From contig JAHEDF010000271.1 of assembly GCA_024641365.1 (NCBI GenBank), positions 1 through 5,856 on the forward strand: 5,856 nucleotides of DNA, read 5' to 3'. The notes beneath the pieces are model-generated. The model did no database searches. It was not told where the DNA came from and saw only the letters and a list, made by a program, of their open reading frames with translations. Made by a program: the position numbers and the translations under genes. Positions 1 to 5,856 of the stretch are shown here, in pieces; the stretch's first letter is position 1, and every line of letters starts with the position of its first letter. The DNA is from Planctomycetota bacterium. GTDB taxonomy: Bacteria > Planctomycetota > UBA11346.

Positions 1-195
1 AAATAAATCGCTGATAAGGGGAAATCACAATCCCTCTTTATCCCACCATACCAACCCAATTTCATTGGAAAGAAATGGTGCATAAACGCCCATGCCTATG
101 ATAAGTGCAATTACGACCAGCCCAAACCGAGAGCTGCCACGGCTGATAAAACGTTCCCATGCTAATTGACCCGGAGAGCGTAATGTTTCAGCCAT
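1..195 (-). CDS. OppC/DppC-type ABC transporter permease, 5' part, with an in-frame TGA
   Basis: This is the start of the second inner-membrane permease of a peptide-type ABC importer; it would pair with the permease encoded immediately upstream to form the translocation channel. The visible N-terminus has a short polar lead (MAETLRSPGQLAWERFISRG), then one hydrophobic segment at about residues 25-41 ending in APFLSNE, the layout of OppC-family N-termini (a basic helix, TM1, then an 'APxLA'-like exit). The ATG at 195-193 is preceded by GGAG with 5 bases of spacing and overlaps the stop of the upstream permease by 8 bases, so the start is well supported. After 56 codons there is a TGA (25-27), but the same frame continues as FPLISDLF to the window edge, which looks like continued family sequence. 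The gene may therefore be a pseudogene, carry a sequencing error, or be recoded. TGA clearly acts as the stop in the two upstream transporter genes, arguing against a changed genetic code. The main transport domain is outside the window. Confidence 0.72.
188..195 (-). other. 8-base stop/start overlap (ATGGCTGA) between the two permease genes
   Basis: The ATG of the second permease lies within the last codons of the first permease, whose TGA follows two bases later. Such overlaps are typical of translational coupling between subunits needed in equal amounts. The reading frames are certain on both sides: the upstream protein ends with the usual OppB-type DPRIRSRY sequence, and the downstream start has its own ribosome binding site. 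Confidence 0.85.
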
Positions 196-1696
196 AACGA
201 CTCCGAATGCGCGGATCTGCTACGGCATATAAAAGATCGGCAACTAATATACCAAATAACAACAATGATACTGAGATAATAGTGGCGCCCATTAACAGTG
301 GGCCATCTTGATTGATGGCCGCATCTAGCATTAACCAACCAAGACCAGGAATACTAAAAATTAATTCTACGATTAATGCGCCACTAAATAATTCGGCTAA
401 TAAGCCGCTGCCTAAAGTAATCATGGTAATTAAACTATTACGCGTTGCGTGACCATAAACGACGGCGTCTTCATTACACCCTTTAGCTCTGGCCGTTCTC
501 ACATAGTCCGCATCTAATTGCTCTAATAAATTCGCGCGCATGTAACGCGACAATGCCGTGAAACTGGCATAGCTTAATACCACTAATGGTAACACCGCAT
601 GCCACATTAAATCGACGATATAACGGCCCGTTGGCATCCACAGTGAATTCTCACTCGATAGACCGCGATTAGGAAACCACGCAACTCCGCCCGCTGTATT
701 CGTACAAAAATGGTATAATAGCAAGGTGCCCAGAAACATTGACGGCATCGACCATGCTAAAAATAAAGCGCTGGTGGTGGTGCGATCTTCTAAACTACCT
801 CGACGTCGCGCTGAACGAATACCAAGAGGAATTGAAATTATCCAAGCGATAATAATTGCGATGGTATTGAGCCAGAACGTTATCGACCATCGGTCCGCGA
901 TGACGGTAAAAACATACTCTTTACGCGATTCGCTATAAAGTTGACCGGTAAATAATTTGGTAAGAAAATCACAAAAACCTGTATCTAAGAATAGCGTCCC
1001 CATCGCTGAACCTGAACGTTCTCTGTAATCACTTACATTTTGGGGATCCGCAAATAAAGCCAACATGGTTGTTCGTTTTTGTTCCGCTGACGTATCTACT
1101 ACTTCTATACCTTTATCACGCGTATTAGTAAATAAAATTCGGCTATTTCTTAATGTTTCATTACGACGTTGAACATACTGAATATCAGCACCAGACATGT
1201 GCTGTAAATCATTGGGACTTAATGTTACATAAGCGCAATACGACAACGCTTGTGATGTTGGGGCATGAATTTCTTTTAATGTGTCGTCAGATAATATTTC
1301 GACTAATGGCACTATTGCCTGTGGGCCAGATAACCAAATTGCTTTCTCTAATTTATTGCGCTCACTGGGCGTTTCTTTATATTTCCCATTAGCGACTGTG
1401 TCTTGTATCCAGGTCACATAGTCTTTTTTATTGTACCAACCGCGCAAATTTATAAGCGCAGGCAAATCAATTCCACTGCGGCGAAAACGATCTATATAAT
1501 TTTCAACATCTTTTGCCGCCCCTTGCGCCTGACGTTCGCCAGAGCCTGACATCCCAGGTTGCGCGCCACCGCCACTGGCTTGCATTTGTTCAACTAAGGT
1601 TGGCCCCTGTAATCGCAGCACACCAAAATTAATTATGAGAATACCAATAAATGTTGGTATCATCAATAAGATGCGACGAATAGAATAAGCCAGCAT
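188..1696 (-). CDS. OppB/DppB-type ABC transporter permease with a large extra loop
   Basis: This 502-residue inner-membrane protein is the first permease of a peptide/oligopeptide-type ABC importer. The N-terminus (MLAYSIRRILLMIPTFIGIL) is the classic OppB-family opening with TM1 at about residues 8-28. The C-terminal half carries the transport domain: TM segments near 271-292, 307-330, 363-383, 421-445 and 468-492; the EAA coupling loop that contacts the ATPase around residues 395-420 (DYVRTARAKG followed by HATRNSL); the family signature VELIFSIPGLG at 443-453; and the terminal DPRIRSRY. The protein is much longer than the roughly 300-340 residues usual for OppB/DppB because about 235 residues separate TM1 from TM2. 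This insert starts with a Gly/Ser/Gln-rich stretch (41-61), then a charged helical region including GPQAIVPLVEIL, which resembles a HEAT-type helix pair. By OppB topology it should face the periplasm. No strong Shine-Dalgarno sequence precedes the ATG, but the start matches the family N-terminus. The 115-base gap to the binding-protein gene holds a hairpin. Family assignment is firm; the substrate is unknown. Confidence 0.93.
   Translation of the reverse strand: MLAYSIRRILLMIPTFIGILIINFGVLRLQGPTLVEQMQASGGGAQPGMSGSGERQAQGAAKDVENYIDRFRRSGIDLPALINLRGWYNKKDYVTWIQDTVANGKYKETPSERNKLEKAIWLSGPQAIVPLVEILSDDTLKEIHAPTSQALSYCAYVTLSPNDLQHMSGADIQYVQRRNETLRNSRILFTNTRDKGIEVVDTSAEQKRTTMLALFADPQNVSDYRERSGSAMGTLFLDTGFCDFLTKLFTGQLYSESRKEYVFTVIADRWSITFWLNTIAIIIAWIISIPLGIRSARRRGSLEDRTTTSALFLAWSMPSMFLGTLLLYHFCTNTAGGVAWFPNRGLSSENSLWMPTGRYIVDLMWHAVLPLVVLSYASFTALSRYMRANLLEQLDADYVRTARAKGCNEDAVVYGHATRNSLITMITLGSGLLAELFSGALIVELIFSIPGLGWLMLDAAINQDGPLLMGATIISVSLLLFGILVADLLYAVADPRIRSRYG
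201..204 (-). promoter_or_regulatory. Ribosome binding site (GGAG) of the second permease
   Basis: On the minus strand GGAG sits 5 bases before the ATG at 195-193, inside the 3' end of the first permease gene. It is a good Shine-Dalgarno match at suitable spacing and fixes the start of the downstream gene. Confidence 0.7.
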
Positions 1697-1713
1697 AATG
1701 AACGCTTTAACTA

Positions 1714-1729
1714 CTCATATAATCATGAG
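1714..1729 (-). repeat. Short inverted repeat upstream of the first permease gene
   Basis: CTCAT and ATGAG flank a 6-base AT-rich loop, 17 bases before the permease start codon. The stem is only 5 bp and could arise by chance; if formed in the mRNA it would lie just outside the ribosome footprint. It lies beside the larger hairpin at 1739-1776. Confidence 0.25.
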
Positions 1730-1738
1730 AACAAGCAT

Positions 1739-1776
1739 ACCGTCTTTACCTGGAAATATGTCCACGTGAAGACGGT
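1739..1776 (-). repeat. Imperfect hairpin between the binding-protein and permease genes
   Basis: The arms ACCGTCTT (1739-1746) and AAGACGGT (1769-1776) are perfect 8-base complements. Inside them the pairing resumes, with TGGA (1751-1754) and TCCA (1761-1764) closing a 6-base loop; the intervening 4 x 4 positions give two pairs and two mismatches on the minus strand. The hairpin begins about 36 bases after the stop of the binding-protein gene and is not followed by a T-run on the minus strand, so it is not a typical intrinsic terminator. In periplasmic-binding-protein operons, intergenic hairpins often stabilise the upstream mRNA or partly stop transcription so that binding protein exceeds permease. 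That role here is inferred. Confidence 0.6.
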
Positions 1777-1811
1777 GCTGTCCAATTGTTTTGTTATTTT
1801 GTCGTCTAAAT

Positions 1812-3824
1812 TCATTTGCTGAAGTGCCAGCCCAATTGCGATCTATTCACTAATGGATTAAGGGTATCGAGTGCTTCGGATACCCCGCGTAAATACATGT
1901 CTTTCATTGGCTTCCCTGTATTTTGCCAGATCAGAATGCCGTGTCTGAAATTAAAGAACGTGTATGGCTGCTCTTCATGTAAAATAGCTTGGATTTCTTT
2001 GGCAATGGCAATGCGTTCAGGAGTTTCAAAGGTTAAGCGTAATTTGTCAGCAAGCTCATCGACGCGTTTATTGACTAAGCCACAGTGATTGCTGCCGCCC
2101 TGTAATTCCGCCTGAGACGAATGCCACAATTGATAATAATCTATGTTCCAATCGGTACGCCAACCGCCAACTACGGCATCAAAATCCTTATCTTCATATA
2201 CGCGCATTAATTCTTTCCATTCATACGGTGTATACTCTGCTTCTATGCCAATTTTTCGTAATTCATTTTTGTAAATGGCCAAGGTGCTATCCCACTCTGG
2301 GCTATCAGCATAATATTTGATTACAAAATTAAATTTGGTCAGTTTGCCATCGACCATTTTATCAAGAACACCATCGCCATCGCTATCTGACCAGCCGGCT
2401 TCTTTAAAAAGTGCCTTTGATTTTTCTAGATCAAAATCATACGGTTTTAAATCCGTATTACAGTATTGGCTATCAGGATGAATGTCAGACCAGGTTGTTT
2501 GTCCAAGTCCAAAAAGAACTTCTTTAATTATGCGCTCTTTTGGAAACGCATGCGTCATAGCTTGGCGCACACGTTTATCATTGAATAACGTGCGCCGCAT
2601 ATTCCAACCTATGTAGGTGAATGACATGCTCTTAAATCGTTCCCACGCTAATTCTCCCGTTCGTCCCGCTTTCGGATCATTGGGATCTAATGCTGTAAAT
2701 CGCGGCTCATTATGATCGATTACTTCACTCTTATATTGTAATGGGAATAATCCGTGCACGTGCACTTGGCCATTTTTAAATGAGATTAATTGCGCGTCTG
2801 GTTTCTTAACTTCTAAATTCCATTCTAACTTATCAAAATGTAACGGTGCTCCCCAATAGTCCGGATTGCGTCGGAATACCATGACTTTATCTGGCTTATA
2901 TTGATCTAGAATAAAGCGACCAACTCCTACCACACCATGCAATTCATCAAACCAATGTTTATTAAAGGTAATGCCAAGTTGTTCCTTGGGGATGGTCGAG
3001 CCATCTGCATTACAGCCATAAATATGACGCGGCAATGGCGTAAGCGCCATACTAAATGCCAAGCTGGTATATACCTTGCGTTTCCAGTATATTTTTAAGG
3101 TATAATCATCAACCACTTCTACACGGTCTACATCTTCATAATAATTTCGCGTTGAGGGGCAATCTACTGCTGGATCAAGAATCATATCCATCATGTATTT
3201 GAAGTCATGTGCAGTTAATTCAACATCTTTAGCTAACCATTTATAATTTGATTCCGTGGCAATTGCTGGACGTGTCCAATTAATTCCTTTGCGAATTTTA
3301 AAGGTATAGGTTTTGTAATCATCCGTAATAATTAATGATTCCGCAAGACTTGCGCTCCAATGCTCAGGATGTTTTGCGGGACGTTCACATAACGAATCAT
3401 TGCACAGCTCATGAACATCATTTGAGGTAGACGAATTATCGATGAGTGGGTTTAAGCGTCGTGGTGTACTATCAAATGATTTTAAGGTTCCGCCCAGCCA
3501 ATCGGGGTGAAAACTCGACCGATCGTAAGGAATTAAAAAATTAACATTCAATTTTGGATTACCGTCTTGAACCGCAGGGTCATAAGTCTGTGCTGTTTCA
3601 ACATTTGTCGGTACATTGTTTTGCCCATTCACCACTACAGGTTGCCGAGCCATCGCTTCAGATAATTGCTTTTGCGTGCGTGCGAGTTCTTGTAGCGCAA
3701 TTTCGAGTCGATCTAAACTCTTACTGACTCGTTCTAATTGCTGCGGCTGACGCCAACGATCAATCGCCATATAGATCAGCAGCAAAGATGTAACAATTAA
3801 CAAAGTCCAACGTGCAGCATTCAT
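1812..3824 (-). CDS. Membrane-anchored ABC transporter solute-binding protein, family 5 (OppA/DppA-like)
   Basis: This 670-residue protein is the extracytoplasmic receptor of the importer, expected to bind a peptide or similar solute and deliver it to the permeases. Residues 5-20 form one hydrophobic segment (LLIVTSLLLIYMAI) with no lipobox cysteine and no clear signal peptidase I site, so it looks like an uncleaved membrane anchor. Residues 27-60 form a heptad-like helix (LERVSKSLDRLEIALQELAR), then a Pro/Asn/Gln-rich linker leads to the binding fold from about residue 90. Family hallmarks include YTFKIRKGINW (173-183), an FRRNPDYWG motif (317-325), the conserved FNDKRVRQAMTHAFPKERI (414-431), and an AGWSDSDGDGVLDK segment (476-489) with the DxDxDG pattern of a calcium loop. 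Cysteines at 141, 146, 222, 271, 455 and 581 could form disulfides outside the cell. The start at 3824 is preferred because GAGGT precedes it at 6 bases and the membrane anchor begins there; an upstream ATG at 3896 would add 24 polar residues. The gene is followed by two permease genes. Exact substrate is unknown. Confidence 0.93.
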   Translation of the reverse strand: MNAARWTLLIVTSLLLIYMAIDRWRQPQQLERVSKSLDRLEIALQELARTQKQLSEAMARQPVVVNGQNNVPTNVETAQTYDPAVQDGNPKLNVNFLIPYDRSSFHPDWLGGTLKSFDSTPRRLNPLIDNSSTSNDVHELCNDSLCERPAKHPEHWSASLAESLIITDDYKTYTFKIRKGINWTRPAIATESNYKWLAKDVELTAHDFKYMMDMILDPAVDCPSTRNYYEDVDRVEVVDDYTLKIYWKRKVYTSLAFSMALTPLPRHIYGCNADGSTIPKEQLGITFNKHWFDELHGVVGVGRFILDQYKPDKVMVFRRNPDYWGAPLHFDKLEWNLEVKKPDAQLISFKNGQVHVHGLFPLQYKSEVIDHNEPRFTALDPNDPKAGRTGELAWERFKSMSFTYIGWNMRRTLFNDKRVRQAMTHAFPKERIIKEVLFGLGQTTWSDIHPDSQYCNTDLKPYDFDLEKSKALFKEAGWSDSDGDGVLDKMVDGKLTKFNFVIKYYADSPEWDSTLAIYKNELRKIGIEAEYTPYEWKELMRVYEDKDFDAVVGGWRTDWNIDYYQLWHSSQAELQGGSNHCGLVNKRVDELADKLRLTFETPERIAIAKEIQAILHEEQPYTFFNFRHGILIWQNTGKPMKDMYLRGVSEALDTLNPLVNRSQLGWHFSK

Positions 3825-3830
3825 CGGCAA

Positions 3831-3835
3831 ACCTC
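3831..3835 (-). promoter_or_regulatory. Ribosome binding site (GAGGT) deciding the binding-protein start
   Basis: On the minus strand GAGGT lies 6 bases before the ATG at 3824-3822. It supports this start, 24 codons inside the longest open frame, since the next codons encode the membrane anchor. The longer frame would place this site inside coding sequence. Confidence 0.7.
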
Positions 3836-3930
3836 GGGGGCGCAGGCTAGTGTACTCGGCAACAGTCGAAAGACCGCAATCTGGCATAAGCACCACAAAA
3901 TGATTCGCTGCGCCAAACAGCTAGCACTGC

Positions 3931-5847
3931 TTAATCGTTCACCAAAATGCGATAAAGTCCGAGTTCTTCCAACCATTCAGCACGTTGACGCCCACCGGCG
4001 AGAAACTTGTCAAAGTCTTTGCCCCGGCCCGGAAGATTCGCAAACTTTTGCTCTGGGGCATTCGGCAGCGCGGCAAACTCTTCACAGGCACCATTCAGAT
4101 TCTGCAGCGCCAAGCGCAATACGTGATCATCAGCCAACAAAGCGCTATCTTCTTCACTGAGTTGGAATTCATGGGCTGCGGCTTCGGCAAAAGTCGTTTC
4201 GCACATCGCTGCCAAACTAGAGAGTTCACCGGCTAAGCGCTCTACCGTTTGAATAGCACTTTCCCGTTTGCCGATCGGCTGCACACGTTCGATCTGATCA
4301 CCACGCGCTTGCTCAAGGGTTTTGTGATACAGCTGCACACAAGCTTCCAACACTGGACCGATACTGCTGGCAGCGGGACCCGCTTTGGTGCGTTTGCGCA
4401 GGACCGTTTCCAAATCGCTCGCCAAAATGGCAGGAAGCGCCAAAATGCCGCTGCCACCATCTAAACTAATGGTAATGGAAACCGGCGGAGGATCGCCCAA
4501 TTTTTGTCGCCATTCCGCAACCAGGGACACCATCTCACGAAAGACCGCACGTAATTTGGGGACGGCTTTAGCTAAGACCGTAACACCTAATGCCCAACGG
4601 GCACGATCTAAATATTCAATTAAATCACGAGCCGAATCACGTGTTGCCGCAATTTGACCGCGCAGTGTTTTAAATTCATAACGATTACCAAATAAACGTG
4701 GACGGTAACGTTTTGGATCTTCTGCGAGCGGCATGATTTGTCGTAAATCAGACAGGCATTTAGCCATTTCTGCTACATGTCTATCTGCTACGCGTGCAGC
4801 ATGTGACTCTTCTTCACCACTGATGGTAATAACGCGCTCAATTTTGCGCACTTCGGCTAACGGTCCTTTTGGATCGCCGCCCGTTTCTAAGGCCGCAAAC
4901 GCTTCGCGATATAATCGTAAGCGTTCATCTAATTTATCTTCGTTGCCTTCTTCATAGCGTTCCAAGCGACGATCACGTGCGGCAACTTCTTCCATTAATT
5001 CATGACGTTCGGCTTCTAATTTCGCAATTTGCGCACGCATTTCGCGTACAGTGATTTCTAATTCACGTCGCGATTCGTCTAATTTACGTACTTCAGAAAT
5101 AATGCCTTCGGCTTCTGGTGGTAACGGCGGTACTTCACGTCGTGTGGCAATAGCGTTAAGCGCTTCTAACAATCGTCGCGTCGCGGCTATCATTCCCTGT
5201 GCGTGACGACGGCTGGCTGATAAATCGGAACGATACCGCGTAAATGCCAACGCGACTTGTCCACCCAACGGTTCGTCTTCGGCGACGGGTTCATTTAATT
5301 CAGATAAAGCACCACTAACCACCTGTCCAATTCGTTGTAATTCATCGCTTTGATGTGCCGTTGCTAATTGCACCGAACCAAGCTTAGCCTGATTGGTCGA
5401 TAACTCTCCAATTAGTGAATCTAAGCGACCGCTAATTGCCTGATGGCGTTCTTCCCATAATCCGCACAAGGTTTGTAAAATCTCTACCGTCATTGATAAA
5501 TCAGGACGTTCACCGGGCTGCAAAGACTCAACGCGATCATTTAATTGGCCGGCACGTTCTTGAAATTGCGCTGCTTCAAACGCCGCTTCATCGGGGCGGA
5601 AGCATAAAAAAAATGTTCGCCATAATTGTAATGCTTCTTCGCCAATCTGATTAGTGAGTGGCGGCGGTGCTAATAAATGTCCAAGCGCACCTAAAGGGTC
5701 AGCACCTAAATAACCACGTTCACGTGCCGCTGCAATTAATGATGACGACAAGTGATCATATGCTTGATGCATCGCCGCTAATGCACGGGCATGTTCTTGC
5801 TGAATCTCACGTTCTAAGCGCAAGATGGTTGATTTGATGGGCACCAT
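3931..5847 (-). CDS. Coiled-coil protein of unknown function
   Basis: I do not recognise this family. The 638-residue product is almost wholly helical and charged, with no signal peptide, membrane segment, Walker A motif or evident catalytic motif, so it is probably cytoplasmic and structural or a scaffold. Visible regions are an N-terminal helix (about 1-45), a Pro-rich break APPPLTN (60-66), helices to about 235, a Pro-rich hinge VPPLPPEAEG (239-248), a strong coiled coil at about 250-320 (SEVRKLDESRRELEITVREM onward), a middle helical region, a short likely beta stretch with a Gly turn (VSITISLDGGSGIL, 456-469), and a helical C-terminal part ending in AEWLEELGLYRILVND. The Trp/Leu-rich end might be a binding helix. 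The frame is open to the right edge and no Shine-Dalgarno sequence is visible in the 9 bases before the first ATG, so the true start may lie outside the window. It is co-directional with the transporter genes and ends 106 bases before the binding-protein start, so co-transcription is possible but unproven. From about residue 430 codon use and GC content change sharply. It resembles SMC-like proteins only in its coiled coil and lacks an ATPase head. Confidence 0.8.
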   Translation of the reverse strand: MVPIKSTILRLEREIQQEHARALAAMHQAYDHLSSSLIAAARERGYLGADPLGALGHLLAPPPLTNQIGEEALQLWRTFFLCFRPDEAAFEAAQFQERAGQLNDRVESLQPGERPDLSMTVEILQTLCGLWEERHQAISGRLDSLIGELSTNQAKLGSVQLATAHQSDELQRIGQVVSGALSELNEPVAEDEPLGGQVALAFTRYRSDLSASRRHAQGMIAATRRLLEALNAIATRREVPPLPPEAEGIISEVRKLDESRRELEITVREMRAQIAKLEAERHELMEEVAARDRRLERYEEGNEDKLDERLRLYREAFAALETGGDPKGPLAEVRKIERVITISGEEESHAARVADRHVAEMAKCLSDLRQIMPLAEDPKRYRPRLFGNRYEFKTLRGQIAATRDSARDLIEYLDRARWALGVTVLAKAVPKLRAVFREMVSLVAEWRQKLGDPPPVSITISLDGGSGILALPAILASDLETVLRKRTKAGPAASSIGPVLEACVQLYHKTLEQARGDQIERVQPIGKRESAIQTVERLAGELSSLAAMCETTFAEAAAHEFQLSEEDSALLADDHVLRLALQNLNGACEEFAALPNAPEQKFANLPGRGKDFDKFLAGGRQRAEWLEELGLYRILVND

Positions 5848-5856
5848 GTGCGGGAC

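Noticed and set aside
1..195. Alternative genetic code with TGA read as an amino acid
   Set aside because: The first permease and the binding protein both end at TGA exactly at the expected family termini, and the tryptophan codons I read were TGG. A local mutation, error or isolated recoding fits better.
1697..1811. A separate promoter for the permease in the gap
   Set aside because: TTGGAC and CATATT elements occur on the minus strand but are 19 bases apart and poor matches. No convincing -35/-10 pair was found.
3825..3896. Longer start for the binding protein at the ATG ending at 3896
   Set aside because: It would add 24 polar residues before a membrane anchor, and the GAGGT ribosome binding site would lie inside the coding region. 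The ATG at 3824 has good spacing and a sensible N-terminus.
3839..3914. GGCGCAG/CTGCGCC inverted pair flanking the gap before the binding-protein gene
   Set aside because: The 7-base arms are 62 bases apart and pairing does not extend on either side. No T-run follows, so I would not call a terminator or regulatory structure.
4242..4460. A 72-codon minus-strand frame inside the coiled-coil gene
   Set aside because: It is a shadow in a different frame of the long gene, with no family features or convincing start signal.
726..5654. Plus-strand open frames of 61-90 codons scattered across the window
   Set aside because: All or nearly all of each lies antisense within the four minus-strand genes, none shows a recognisable protein pattern, and the opposite frames have clear family motifs or consistent coding character.
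3931..5847. SMC or Rad50-type chromosome protein
   Set aside because: Only the coiled coil is shared. No Walker A, signature or Walker B motifs are visible, and the length is too short for an SMC.

Overview
The window reads entirely on the minus strand (right to left) and carries part of an oligopeptide/dipeptide-type ABC importer locus preceded by a coiled-coil protein of unknown function. In transcription order it holds: a 638-residue soluble coiled-coil protein (3931-5847, possibly starting beyond the right edge); a family 5 extracellular solute-binding protein with an N-terminal membrane anchor (1812-3824); an OppB/DppB-type permease with a very large extra loop (188-1696); and the 5' end of an OppC/DppC-type permease (1-195), which overlaps the preceding gene by 8 bases and runs off the left edge.

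The transporter genes form a canonical series (binding protein, permease 1, permease 2). The ATPase genes normally expected are not in the window and would lie to the left if present. The binding protein would capture a peptide-like substrate outside the inner membrane and deliver it to the channel formed by the two permeases. Both the binding protein (membrane anchor plus helical stalk) and the first permease (about 235 residues between membrane segments 1 and 2) depart from the Escherichia coli Opp/Dpp layout. A 38-base imperfect hairpin separates the binding-protein gene from the permease gene, a common place for differential expression control within such operons.

The organism is a bacterium, probably with a Gram-negative envelope. 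The transporter genes are AT-leaning with frequent TTA leucine codons. Permeases with a large loop and membrane-anchored binding proteins recall members of the Planctomycetes-Verrucomicrobia-Lentisphaerae group, but this placement is an impression from memory and is not proven by the window.

The points most worth a second look are an in-frame TGA early in the second permease after which family-like sequence continues, the enlarged permease loop with a HEAT-like stretch, and an abrupt switch in base composition and codon use inside the coiled-coil gene near base 4550. I see no CRISPR array, tRNA, rRNA, insertion sequence or toxin/defence module. There is no gene-free stretch longer than about 115 bases.
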